Shown in pieces: positions 26,909-34,863 of a stretch of DNA of 64,000 nt. How positions within the stretch are numbered: position 1 is the first letter of the stretch; each line of letters opens with the position of its first letter. The DNA comes from an uncultured Actinomycetes bacterium. GTDB lineage: Bacteria > Actinomycetota > Coriobacteriia > Coriobacteriales > Atopobiaceae. Where the stretch lies: NCBI GenBank assembly GCA_900314645.1, contig OMWB01000005.1, forward strand, positions 1 to 64,000, in the 5' to 3' direction. Position numbers and translations under genes: made by a program. The notes beneath the pieces were generated by a model. That model did no database searches and was not told the DNA's origin. It was given only the letters and a program-made list of their open reading frames with translations.

Positions 26909-28160
26909 CTCGCTTCTGAAGAATCCTGCAGTCCTCAAGCGTTGCGTGGCCCTTCACGATGTCCTCGGCCAGCGCGCGGCAGCCGGGAGCGCCGCATGCG
27001 CCACAGTCGATCCCTGGCAGAGAGGCTCTCAGCCGCTGGATGTCTGCCATCATGCGCATGGACTCGGCCATGTTGTGCGACAGCAGCGTCATCGGCTCGT
27101 ACTCCGGGAGATCGTTGAAGAGGTAGAGCTCAGGGATGTACTCCTGCTCGTCCGGCGAGAGGAAGTTCTTGGAGACGGGCAGGTAGCGCCTCAGCGACTG
27201 AAGCCTCGTCTTGGCGATGTACGGGTTCTGAACCGTCAGCACACCGCCAACGCAGCCAGCCGTGCAAGCATCAAGCTCAATGAACTTGACCGGCGGGATG
27301 TTGTCGTTCTCGATCTGCTCAAGTACGTTGATGACGTTCTCGATGCCGTCGGCAGCCAGGTACTCGTCGTTGAAGAGGGCCGTGGCCTCGCCACCTGACG
27401 TGGCCCAGCCAATGCCCACCATGCCCGACTCCGTCATCATCTCCACTTCGCCACCACGCGACATCTTGCTGATGAGGCTGAAGTACACGTCGCTCATGGA
27501 AATGACCACGTCTACGGCGCTCTTGTAGTCCGCAAAGCCGTTCTTCACGTAGCTCGCCTTTGCCGGACACGGCGAGATGAAGCACACGCCGATCTCGTCA
27601 TCCGCGAGCTCCGGGTGCTGCTCCTTGGCCCGCTGACGCGCCAGCTTAGCCGCAACCTCCATGGGCGGCAGCATGTGCATCACATTGTCGTTGAGCGAAG
27701 GGAAGCGCAGCGCGATCAGGCGCACGACCACGGGGCAGGCAGAGCTGATGATGGGGAGCCTGACGCCCTCCGTCTTGAGGTACTGCCTGGTGTAGGCGCT
27801 GACGAGCTCGGCCGCCTTCGAGACCTCGAACACGTCGTCGAAGCCAATCTTGAGCAGGCCGTCCAGCACAAAGTCCACGTCGTCAAGGTTGTCGAACTGC
27901 CCGTACAGCGACGGCGCGGGCAGGGCAATCTTGTAACGGAAGCGCTCCATGTCCTCGAGGCTTCCGACGACTGCCTTCTTGGCCTTGTGGGTGCACACGC
28001 GAATGCACTCGCCGCAGTCGATGCAACGAGCGTCGTTGATCTGGGCATGCCCGTCACAGATGCGGATCGCCTCTGTGGGGCAACGCCTCAAGCAGGTTGT
28101 ACAACCCGTGCACTTGGTCACGTCCAAGCGCACCGAGTGCTCGTATGTGCTGCTTGCCAT
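26901..28160 (-). CDS. Sensory-type [FeFe]-hydrogenase-like Fe-S protein (HsfB/HydS-like)
   Basis: This 419-residue protein has an N-terminal pair of 4Fe-4S clusters (CTGCTTCLRRC and CIDCGECIRVC, residues 17-60), a hydrogenase large-subunit C-terminal fold and a final Fe-S motif DCGACGAPGC near residue 388. The H-cluster motifs read SSACP (about 138), SPCPAK (about 197) and DACTAGCVGGV (about 297). The four cluster cysteines are kept, but the proton-transfer cysteine is Ala and the GGGxP part is lost. This pattern is known in regulatory hydrogenases, which sense H2 or redox state instead of making H2. It has no PAS or kinase domain of its own; the flanking ATPase proteins may supply that. ATG at 28160 is preferred to GTG nine bases upstream. 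Confidence 0.85.
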   Translation of the reverse strand: MASSTYEHSVRLDVTKCTGCTTCLRRCPTEAIRICDGHAQINDARCIDCGECIRVCTHKAKKAVVGSLEDMERFRYKIALPAPSLYGQFDNLDDVDFVLDGLLKIGFDDVFEVSKAAELVSAYTRQYLKTEGVRLPIISSACPVVVRLIALRFPSLNDNVMHMLPPMEVAAKLARQRAKEQHPELADDEIGVCFISPCPAKASYVKNGFADYKSAVDVVISMSDVYFSLISKMSRGGEVEMMTESGMVGIGWATSGGEATALFNDEYLAADGIENVINVLEQIENDNIPPVKFIELDACTAGCVGGVLTVQNPYIAKTRLQSLRRYLPVSKNFLSPDEQEYIPELYLFNDLPEYEPMTLLSHNMAESMRMMADIQRLRASLPGIDCGACGAPGCRALAEDIVKGHATLEDCRILQKRGE

Positions 28161-28184
28161 CTGACTCACACCCCTGGCAACCGG

Positions 28185-28607
28185 CTAGAGGTAAACGTAC
28201 ATGGTGATAGTGGTGCCGACGCCGACCATGGTGTCGATTTCCATCGTGTCGGTGTAACGCTTCATGTTGGGAAGCCCCATGCCCGCACCAAAACCCAAGG
28301 AGCGAATCTGGTCCGTGGCGGTGGAGAACCCTTCCTGCATGGCCTGCTCGATGTTGGGGATGCCCGGGCCCTTGTCCGCAAGAATGATCTCGATGTATTC
28401 CTCCGAAACGATGACATCAGCTGTGCCACCATTTGCATGGATGACCATGTTGATTTCACCCTCGTACATGGCGATGGAGACACGGCGGATGGTAGCCGCG
28501 GGCACGCCAAGCTGGCGCAGGTTCTTCTTGACCTGCGTGGACGCCTGACCGGCGGACGCGAAGTTCTCTCCGTCTACGTCAAAGTGGAAGATCAGGGGCT
28601 CAGACAT
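28185..28607 (-). CDS. Anti-sigma-factor-like ATPase domain protein
   Basis: This 140-residue HATPase_c protein has the N-box EGEINMVIHANGG, the G1 box DKGPGIPNIEQAM and the G2 box GFGAGMGLPNMKR. It resembles SpoIIAB/RsbW-type kinases, which phosphorylate protein partners on Ser or Thr. It has no phosphoacceptor His domain. ATG at 28607 overlaps the end of the upstream DRTGG gene by 8 bases. It lies directly before the sensory hydrogenase-like gene, a common pairing in anaerobes, and may relay its signal. No sigma factor or anti-anti-sigma gene is nearby. Confidence 0.85.
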   Translation of the reverse strand: MSEPLIFHFDVDGENFASAGQASTQVKKNLRQLGVPAATIRRVSIAMYEGEINMVIHANGGTADVIVSEEYIEIILADKGPGIPNIEQAMQEGFSTATDQIRSLGFGAGMGLPNMKRYTDTMEIDTMVGVGTTITMYVYL

Positions 28608-28953
28608 GGATGGCCTTCCCAATGAGTCCGTTGGCGTACAGCGTGCCACAAGCCTCGTACATGCGCTTGTCCGTTGTCATGACGACTATGCCGTCATCCT
28701 CTGCCATGGACACCATGATGTCGGTCGGCATCTTGTCGCGGACGAACACGATGCACACCATGTCCATCATTTCCGCTGTCCTGATGACCTGGGGATTGCA
28801 CAAACCGGTAAGCAGCACCGCTTGGTCCTTGACGTATTTGAGGACGTCGCTCATCATGTCGCTTCCGCAGGCGGTGAAGACCTCCTGGTCGAGGTCATCC
28901 TCACAGCACAGAACCTCTGCCTCCAGAAGGTCCCTGATCTCAGAGATTTTCAT
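28600..28953 (-). CDS. DRTGG-domain protein 2
   Basis: This 117-residue protein starts MKISEIRDLLEAEVLCCEDD, the usual beginning of DRTGG-like proteins of hydrogenase operons, followed by VFTACGSDMMSDVLKY and PTDIMVSMAEDDGIVVMTTDK. It probably binds a small ligand or forms a complex with the neighbouring ATPase-domain protein, whose start overlaps its stop by 8 bases. No enzymatic motif is visible. It shares only weak resemblance with the other DRTGG protein at 26573-26908. Confidence 0.78.
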   Translation of the reverse strand: MKISEIRDLLEAEVLCCEDDLDQEVFTACGSDMMSDVLKYVKDQAVLLTGLCNPQVIRTAEMMDMVCIVFVRDKMPTDIMVSMAEDDGIVVMTTDKRMYEACGTLYANGLIGKAIHV

Positions 28954-28996
28954 GTTCTTCGTTCCTTACGCGCGGCGCGTCACTGGGCTGTGGTGA

Positions 28997-29494
28997 TTAG
29001 TCGGCATACTTTGCCAGGATCTTGTCCACATCGTCGGGCACGAGACGTCCATAGACCTCGTCATTGACGGTGAGAACAGGTGCCAGGCCACAGGCGCCAA
29101 TGCAACGGCAGGCCTCAAGCGAGAACTTCTCGTCGGAGGTGCACTCGCCCACATCGATGCCGAGCTTCTCCTTGAGCTTCTCCAGAACGTCGCCCGAACC
29201 TTTGACATAGCAGGCGGTTCCCAGGCACACAGAGATGTTGTACTGGCCCTTGGGAGAAAGGGCAAACTGGGCGTAGAACGTTGCCACGCCGTAGACCTTC
29301 TCCAGAGGAACGCCCATACCATCGGCGATCATCTCTTGCACTTCGATGGGCAGGTAACCGTAGATATCCTGGGCCTTCTGCATGACGACCATGACGTTGC
29401 TCTTGTCGTTGCAGTGCTCAGCGATAACGGCCTTCAGCTGCTCTTCCTGCTCCTTTGTTCCCTTGAACGGCAGCTTGCTGATCTTCTTTTGCAT
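28997..29494 (-). CDS. hydC: NuoE-like 2Fe-2S subunit of the [FeFe]-hydrogenase
   Basis: This 165-residue protein is the 24-kDa NuoE-type subunit, which carries one 2Fe-2S cluster and contacts the NuoF-like subunit. The helical N-terminus contains VVMQKAQDIYGYLPIEVQEMIA. The cluster cysteines are in CLGTACYVKG and EACRCIGACGLAP, the normal C-x4-C and C-x3-C spacing. It is the first gene of the operon (nuoE ... nuoF-hydA at the far end), so catalytic subunits flank the regulatory genes. GGGGGA lies before the ATG. Confidence 0.94.
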   Translation of the reverse strand: MQKKISKLPFKGTKEQEEQLKAVIAEHCNDKSNVMVVMQKAQDIYGYLPIEVQEMIADGMGVPLEKVYGVATFYAQFALSPKGQYNISVCLGTACYVKGSGDVLEKLKEKLGIDVGECTSDEKFSLEACRCIGACGLAPVLTVNDEVYGRLVPDDVDKILAKYAD

Positions 29495-29644
29495 GGAATC
29501 AAATCCCCCTTTTCCATCATTTCACGCAAAATAACGGCATTCTGATTCTACCAGATTGGTAATTGCTCGTATTTGCGCACAATACCTCAGCGCGATCCAT
29601 ACAAGTTGAACGGGTGGTATTACTCGCTGTGATTAAGGCGTCGT

Positions 29645-30223
29645 TTATGCAGGCACGCCCGTTGCGAGCACTGACTCGACGAGATCCGCCGCAACGGCGA
29701 CCTCGACGTCAAACTCGTCTGCTTGTGCGCCCTTCAGCTGACGCAACGCCCAGTCAGCCACGGACATCTTTCCGGGAGGGCGTCCGATGCCAAAGCGAAT
29801 GCGCTGGAAGTCGCGCGTGCCAAGCTTGTCAGAGATGGAGCGCAGGCCATTGTGGGCATTGAGGCCACCCGCCCACTTGGCGCGGACCTCCCCCGCTGGG
29901 AGGTCGACCTCATCATGGATCACCAGCAGCTCTGCTGGCTGGATGCGCTCTGCCCGCATGAGTTTGGAGAGCGGGCCGCCCGAGGTATTCATGTAGCTCT
30001 GGGGCTTGGCGAGCATCACTTGGCATGGGCCATCCGCCGTGCGGACCGTGATGGTGGCCACAAGGTTTCCCAGCTGCTCTTTCCAATAACGCACACCATA
30101 GCGGGCGGCGAGCTCGTCAACCGTGGCAAAACCAGCGCTGTGACGTGTCCGCGCATACTCTGCCCCGGGGTTTCCAAGCCCACAGACCAGGCGAACGGGT
30201 TTGGGCTGAGATGCCTTGGGCAT
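29645..30223 (-). CDS. pth: Peptidyl-tRNA hydrolase
   Basis: This 192-residue enzyme frees tRNA from peptidyl-tRNA that has dropped off ribosomes. The N-terminal motif CGLGNPGAEYARTRHSAGF holds catalytic-site Asn18 and His28, and the later segments PQSYMNTSG, HDEVDLPAGEVR and GLNAHNGLRSI with FQRIRFGIGRP are all typical. Length is normal. GGAGAAGC precedes the ATG. It stands alone between the hydrogenase operon and a glycosyltransferase gene, all on the minus strand. Confidence 0.96.
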   Translation of the reverse strand: MPKASQPKPVRLVCGLGNPGAEYARTRHSAGFATVDELAARYGVRYWKEQLGNLVATITVRTADGPCQVMLAKPQSYMNTSGGPLSKLMRAERIQPAELLVIHDEVDLPAGEVRAKWAGGLNAHNGLRSISDKLGTRDFQRIRFGIGRPPGKMSVADWALRQLKGAQADEFDVEVAVAADLVESVLATGVPA

Positions 30224-30275
30224 AGCTTCTCCTCAAAATGACGTAACGTGGAAGTAGGGCCGCTGCGAACGAGCG

Positions 30276-31346
30276 TCAGCGATTGGCCTTCAGCGTAGCA
30301 AAGAGCTTGGTATTGCGCCGCTTCACGAACGAGATGAGCTTGCCTTCGCGGTATGCAAGCTCGACGTTGCCCGCCTTGATGGGAGCAATCATCACCTGCA
30401 GCATCTTGGTGCGTGGACGCGCGACGGCAGCCGCAATGCGAGCGTTCTCAGTGTGGATCATCTCGTCGATAAGGCGCCGCTTCTCCTTGGGAGAGAGGTC
30501 GCACTGCGGATTGCAGACGTTCTCGATGCAGCCCACCAGGCGTTCGATGTAGCGACGCTGAATCATCTCCATGCTCGCTGGATCGCCGGAGAGGCCCCAA
30601 TGGTCGTAGAGGTCGAGCATCCATGCGTGCTCTTCCTCGCGTTTATCGTACATATCGGGTCGCCACCGGGCGGTTTCGGACTCGCTGCGCTGCCTGATGA
30701 AGTGGTAGTACGGCGTCTCGGTCACACCCACTCGCTCTACGTCACGGATGAAGTCCAGCACGTAGGGGAAGTCGTCCCAGAATGTGGGGCGGAAGCGCAG
30801 GTTGAGACGCTCGATACGCTCGCGCAGGAAGAGCTTGTTCCAAGGCGAATACAGCAGGTTCTTGTCAAAGAGCTGCCACGCGGCGGCGCGAAACTCCTGC
30901 TGCGTTGGATAGATGGCGCTCGGGCATCCCTTGACCTCGGTGTAGTGCTCGTTGTCCTTGCCGTAGTAGGTGTCGATGTAGAACGCCGCGATGGCCAGTT
31001 CAAGGCGGTTTGCATCCGCCATGGCAACCATGTCACGAAGCGTGTTGGGTTCGGTCCAGTCGTCCGCATCCATGAACATGACGTACTTGCCGTGCGCGCG
31101 GTCAAGCGCGTAATTGCGTGCCGCGGGGGCACCGCCGTTGGGCGTGTGGTACACGGTAATGCGGATGTCGCGCTCCGCAAGCACGTCAAGAATCTGGCCC
31201 GTGCGGTCAGTGGAGCCATCGTCAACAACCAGCAGCTCAAAGTTACTAAGCGACTGGTTCTGAAGGCTTTGAACAGCACGGCGCACGTAGCGGTCTACGT
31301 TGTAGGCCGGCATGATCACCGATACTTGTGGCTCCTTGGGCGTCAC
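30276..31346 (-). CDS. Family 2 glycosyltransferase
   Basis: This 356-residue GT-A fold enzyme starts VSVIMPAYNVDRYVRRAVQSL and has DDGSTDRTG and the metal-binding motif MDADDW near residue 95. It transfers a sugar from a nucleotide-sugar to an acceptor, probably in surface glycan or teichoic acid synthesis. The C-terminal half (about 120-356) has the aromatic-rich pattern FWDDFPYVLDFIRD common to capsule-type GT2 proteins. There is no membrane helix. Start is GTG at 31346 with AAGGAG 9 bases before it. It is not part of a glycan cluster here; neighbours are pth and a membrane-anchored protein. Confidence 0.9.
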   Translation of the reverse strand: MTPKEPQVSVIMPAYNVDRYVRRAVQSLQNQSLSNFELLVVDDGSTDRTGQILDVLAERDIRITVYHTPNGGAPAARNYALDRAHGKYVMFMDADDWTEPNTLRDMVAMADANRLELAIAAFYIDTYYGKDNEHYTEVKGCPSAIYPTQQEFRAAAWQLFDKNLLYSPWNKLFLRERIERLNLRFRPTFWDDFPYVLDFIRDVERVGVTETPYYHFIRQRSESETARWRPDMYDKREEEHAWMLDLYDHWGLSGDPASMEMIQRRYIERLVGCIENVCNPQCDLSPKEKRRLIDEMIHTENARIAAAVARPRTKMLQVMIAPIKAGNVELAYREGKLISFVKRRNTKLFATLKANR

Positions 31347-31504
31347 GTGCTGCTGCTCCTTAGCTACGGTTCACGGGAGGTGGTGCGATTCCAATTCGTA
31401 TCTCCCCCATCGCATTATCCACTTGTGCATGAGTTCAGGAAGCCATCACCGCCCAGTGGCGAGCAAATCCCCCATTTTCACAGAGTCATGCTACGTACAG
31501 CACA

Positions 31505-31547
31505 CAAAACGAAGCTCCCCCTGTGCCACGCCGACGCAGGGGGAGCT
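31505..31547 (-). terminator. Terminator after the anchored-protein gene
   Basis: AGCTCCCCCTG (31513-31523) pairs with CAGGGGGAGCT (31537-31547), a perfect 11-bp stem with a 13-base loop. On the minus strand it is followed by TCGTTTTGTG. Confidence 0.85.
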
Positions 31548-31574
31548 ATAGTTCGTGCAACTAGTGCCTCGTGG

Positions 31575-32345
31575 CTACTCTTCGCGCCACTCAAAGATGC
31601 CCAGTTGGGTGGGCAGCTCTTGCCAGTCAACCACCGAGACCTCAGTGCCATCTGCAAGCGTATCGTTCCAGTACGGCGCATCGATATGGTTGATGTTCTC
31701 CAGGCCAATATCCCTGACGAGGTTGCCGAACGCGATAAGCTTGCCCGTGCCATAATCCGACGCGATGGTGGCAAACTCGTTGGTCTGGTTGGACAACAGC
31801 GCCTTGATGGTGGGGCCCTCGAACGTCACGAGCTGGTCCCAGATACGGTCCGTTGCCACAATCACGTGGCTCACGTGAACGTTGGTGGCGTTGGTAAGCG
31901 GGGGCAGTGCCTGCGCGGCTCCACCCTGCTCAAATTGGACTGGCAGGGACGAGACGCCGTCGCTCAGCCACACCTTGGCGTTTACGGGAACGTTGACGAT
32001 GGTGGCATCGTTGGTGTCGGTGTTACGCACAAAGATCTGGACCGCCTGCAGTTGCGGATGCTCTGCGTTTACGTCGTCGACGATAAACAGCTGCACGTTG
32101 GAGAAGTTCGCGTCCGTCCACTTGCGCCCAGCCGACGGCTCGGTGGGGCTCAGCTGGTCATAGAGCGCGTCGTAGAGCTCGCCGTCATTGAGACCGTTCA
32201 TCTGATTGGCCTTGTGCCAGCACACGTTCCAGAGCACGAGGCAAAGTACCCCGCAAACCACGAGGATTACCGCTGCCATGATGTTGCGCATTGCACTCGG
32301 CTTGGGCACATCGCTCCGTTCAAAGCGCTCACGTTGCATCAGCAT
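31575..32345 (-). CDS. Membrane-anchored extracytoplasmic protein of unknown function
   Basis: This 256-residue protein has a short charged N-terminus (MLMQRERFERSDVPKPSAMR), one membrane segment at about residues 22-42 (IMAAVILVVCGVLCLVLW), and an external domain of about 210 residues. The domain has several beta-strand-like segments (VQLFIVDDVN, VQIFVRNTDTND, VNVPVNAKVWL) but no motif I can name. A longer frame exists upstream, but ATG at 32345 has AAGGAGG in front of it. It lies downstream of the His-rich exporter gene with a 71-base gap, so the two may be transcribed together. Confidence 0.72.
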   Translation of the reverse strand: MLMQRERFERSDVPKPSAMRNIMAAVILVVCGVLCLVLWNVCWHKANQMNGLNDGELYDALYDQLSPTEPSAGRKWTDANFSNVQLFIVDDVNAEHPQLQAVQIFVRNTDTNDATIVNVPVNAKVWLSDGVSSLPVQFEQGGAAQALPPLTNATNVHVSHVIVATDRIWDQLVTFEGPTIKALLSNQTNEFATIASDYGTGKLIAFGNLVRDIGLENINHIDAPYWNDTLADGTEVSVVDWQELPTQLGIFEWREE

Positions 32346-32416
32346 GATGCCTCCTTGCTCGTACGCTCGGCGGCACCACGTCTTTGCTGGCCGCCACAGC
32401 CGAAACGCCATACTAG

Positions 32417-33403
32417 TTAGAAGATGATACCTAATGCGCTCACCACAAGTCCGGCAAGCACGCCGACAGCATAGACGAACGCAGCAATCTCTACATTTTG
32501 ACGCTGGTCAGCGTTGGTTCTGAAGAGGACCAGCAGGCCCACGCCACCAGAAACCAACAAACCCGCAATCATGGGCCCGGACGACAACGCGCCGGTGAGG
32601 TACAGCTCGGTGATGGCAACGGAGGCTCCGCAGTTGGGAATGAGGCCGATAAGGCCTGCCAGGAAGGTGGCCCGCACCGGATGGATGCCCATAAAGACCG
32701 CGAGCGCATCCTCTCCCACATACTCGATGAACAGGCCGAACACCATGCTGATGACGAAGATGGACACCGTCACCTCGACCGTGTGCACCAACGCACTTCG
32801 CACGATATGCCACCAGCGGCCATGGCCCTGATGATCATGGCTGTGCACATGGGCATGACCGTGCGCCTCGTCATGGTCGTGATCATGCTCGTCGTGTGCG
32901 TGGTGGGCTCCGTGCTCGTCGACATCCTCGACGCTTCCGCAGTGGCAGTGGGCGCGCTCGCAGAGCTCCCGGATATGCGGATGACCGTCACCGGCTCGGT
33001 GCAGCGCACGCAGTATCACGTCGACGACAAGGCCGACCGCCATGCCGACGAGCACCTTGAATCCGATGACCGACAACAGGCGAGAAATGGGCTCTTGATG
33101 GGCCAGGAAGACCGGCACCATCTCGTCGGAGGTAGAGAGCAGCACCGCGACCAGCGTGCCAGCCGTCACTACGCGGCCCGCGTAGAGCGTCGCCGCCATT
33201 GCCGAGAAGCCGCACTGCGGCAGCGCGCCAAGCAGGGCACCAGCAATCGGTCCCGACTTGTCCGTCTGTGCGATGATGCGCTCCGCACGGCCAGCGGTCC
33301 CGTGCTCAAGCGCCTCCATGGCTAGGTACGTGAGGAACAGAAACGGCACCAGTTGGGCCGTATCCTTCACGCTGTCCTTCAAAACGTCAATCAAAAGGTC
33401 CAT
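32417..33403 (-). CDS. Putative 10TM heavy-metal exporter with His-rich loop
   Basis: This 328-residue membrane protein matches the putative manganese/arsenic efflux family (ArsP_2-like). It is built as two similar halves, each with a P-x-C-G motif region: GALPQCGFSAMAATLYAGRVV near residue 60 and GLIPNCGASVAITELYLTGALS near 260. The central cytosolic or external loop (about 145-205) is rich in His, Asp and Cys (HCHCG, HDEHDHDHDEAHGHAHVHSHDH), a likely metal-binding sensor or buffer. It probably exports a divalent metal. Length is normal. It follows truA on the same strand. The metal cannot be told from the sequence. Confidence 0.82.
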   Translation of the reverse strand: MDLLIDVLKDSVKDTAQLVPFLFLTYLAMEALEHGTAGRAERIIAQTDKSGPIAGALLGALPQCGFSAMAATLYAGRVVTAGTLVAVLLSTSDEMVPVFLAHQEPISRLLSVIGFKVLVGMAVGLVVDVILRALHRAGDGHPHIRELCERAHCHCGSVEDVDEHGAHHAHDEHDHDHDEAHGHAHVHSHDHQGHGRWWHIVRSALVHTVEVTVSIFVISMVFGLFIEYVGEDALAVFMGIHPVRATFLAGLIGLIPNCGASVAITELYLTGALSSGPMIAGLLVSGGVGLLVLFRTNADQRQNVEIAAFVYAVGVLAGLVVSALGIIF

Positions 33404-33427
33404 GAGACCCTTTCCCTACTTTTACAA

Positions 33428-33517
33428 ACACCCACAATTTGCCACTTTTGCCAAATGGGAGAGCGCCTATCTGGGATTTTGCCCAGAATTTGGCTTCTGA
33501 CCAGAAAATGTGGGTGT
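33428..33517. repeat. Inverted repeats across the 3' end of truA
   Basis: ACACCCACA (33428-33436) and TGTGGGTGT (33509-33517) form a perfect 9-bp inverted repeat. A smaller hairpin CTGGG/CCCAG lies at 33471-33486, and a TTTGCCAAAT-like element between them. The last 17 or so codons of truA lie inside this structure. Confidence 0.7.
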
Positions 33518-34327
33518 CTCCATCTTTACAAGCGAGCCCGCAGGATAGTCCACGCGCTCCAGAGTAAGCCCGCAGGCCGGGGCGGTGGGGCCAGCAGCCT
33601 TGCGATCGCATGCCTCCAAGGCACGAGCGACCCACGCGGCGTCTCTGCGGCCCTGGCCCACCTCAACCAGCGTCCCCGTGATGGCACGCACCATGTTGTG
33701 CAGGAAGGCGTTGCCTACCACATCGATGGCCACAAGCTCCTCGCCAGCCTCGATGACGCGCGAGACGCTGACCTCCGCAAGGTATCGCGAGGTCGAGCGC
33801 CCGTCAGCGCGAATCGCCTCCGCAGAGGACACCTTGCAGAAGCTCATAAAGTCATGCTCGCCCACCAGGCATTGTGCGGCCTCGTGCATGGCTTGCGCGT
33901 CGAGGTTCGCCCCCGAGCGAAGCCACCACACATGGCCCCAGCCCAAGACTGGGCAGGCGGCATCACCACAGGCAATGCGGTATCGATACCCGCGGGCCTG
34001 GGCGTCAAAACGGGCCGAGAAGCCCGCCTCGGCCTGATAAAGGGCCTTGATGGCGATGTCTTCGGGTGTAAGAGCCGTCAACGTGCGCTGCAGACGCGGC
34101 CCGCATGCCGCCAGTTCCTCAGAGCTTACCGGCAGGCTCACGTACTGGGCCAGCGCGTGAACGCCCGCGTCCGTCCTGCCGGCACACGTCAGCTCGACGG
34201 GGCGACGAAGCGCAGTCTCCAGCGCACGTCGCAGCTCGCCAGCCACCGTACGCAGGCCAGGCTGTTCTGCGTAGCCGCAGAACTCTGCCCCACGGTACCC
34301 AAGCTTTATGACGAGCGTCTTTTCCAC
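33467..34327 (-). CDS. truA: tRNA pseudouridine(38-40) synthase
   Basis: This 286-residue enzyme converts uridines 38-40 in the anticodon arm to pseudouridine. Catalytic Asp53 lies in CAGRTDAGVHALAQ. The conserved segments GYRYRI, HDFMSFCKVSS and FLHNMVRAITGTLVEVGQG are present. The last residues (MFSGQ-like: METPTFSGQKPNSGQNPR) look unlike a normal TruA end and are encoded by an inverted-repeat element, so the original stop may have been replaced. The gene starts 52 bases beyond the rplQ terminator. ATG has GGAGG before it. Confidence 0.95.
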   Translation of the reverse strand: MEKTLVIKLGYRGAEFCGYAEQPGLRTVAGELRRALETALRRPVELTCAGRTDAGVHALAQYVSLPVSSEELAACGPRLQRTLTALTPEDIAIKALYQAEAGFSARFDAQARGYRYRIACGDAACPVLGWGHVWWLRSGANLDAQAMHEAAQCLVGEHDFMSFCKVSSAEAIRADGRSTSRYLAEVSVSRVIEAGEELVAIDVVGNAFLHNMVRAITGTLVEVGQGRRDAAWVARALEACDRKAAGPTAPACGLTLERVDYPAGSLVKMETPTFSGQKPNSGQNPR

Positions 34328-34378
34328 ATGTCCTCCGATAAGGTAAGGGATCCAGCCGCGCCCTCTTGCCCAAGTAAC

Positions 34379-34406
34379 GAAAAGGGCCCTGGTAAGCCCA
34401 GGACCC
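34379..34406 (-). terminator. Terminator of the alpha ribosomal operon
   Basis: On the minus strand GGGTCCTGG / CCAGGGCCC (one mismatch) with loop GCTTA is followed by TTTTCGTTA, 26 bases after the rplQ stop. Confidence 0.85.
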
Positions 34407-34431
34407 TATTCAAAGCGATTGCGAGAGCTGT

Positions 34432-34836
34432 TTACTCCGCGACCTTGGTCACCTCGGCAACCTTGGCCTTGACGGGCTCGGTGACGAGCTCGATGATAAC
34501 GACCTCAGCGGCGTCGCCCTTGCGGGGGCCAAGCTTCATGATGCGGGTGTAGCCGCCGTTGCGGTCAGCCCACATGCCCTGAGCGGCCTTGTTGAAGATC
34601 TCGCCGACAATCTGGGCGTCGCCAACCTTGGCGATGGCCAAACGACGGGAAGCGAGGTCGCCCTTCTTGGCCCACGTGATGACCTTGTCCACGTCGGGAC
34701 GGATGGCCTTGGCGCGCACGTCGAGCGTCTTGATGCGGTCATTGGCAAGCAGGGCCTTGATCAGGCTCTTCTTCATTGCCTTGGTGTGAGAGGCGTCGGT
34801 GCCAAGCTTCATGCCCCTCTTCTTGTTGTGCCTCAT
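34432..34836 (-). CDS. rplQ: Ribosomal protein L17
   Basis: 134 residues; starts MRHNKKRGMKLGTDASHTKAM, with the conserved HR/HTKAM N-terminal patch and KAKAIRPDVDKVITWAKKGD. A large-subunit protein at the tunnel exit. The short C-terminal tail (KAKVAEVTKVAE) is Lys/Ala/Val-rich. It ends the alpha operon after rpoA, as in most bacteria, and is followed by a terminator. Confidence 0.98.
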   Translation of the reverse strand: MRHNKKRGMKLGTDASHTKAMKKSLIKALLANDRIKTLDVRAKAIRPDVDKVITWAKKGDLASRRLAIAKVGDAQIVGEIFNKAAQGMWADRNGGYTRIMKLGPRKGDAAEVVIIELVTEPVKAKVAEVTKVAE

Positions 34837-34863
34837 GGTCTGTCTCCTTGATTAACGCGCAGC

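Noticed and set aside
29563..29582. A Rex-like site (TTGCTCGTATTTGCGCACAA) upstream of the hydrogenase operon
   Set aside because: Only one half (CACAA) fits the Rex consensus well and the spacing is two bases too long. It would be attractive for redox control of hydrogenase, but the match is too weak to report as a site.
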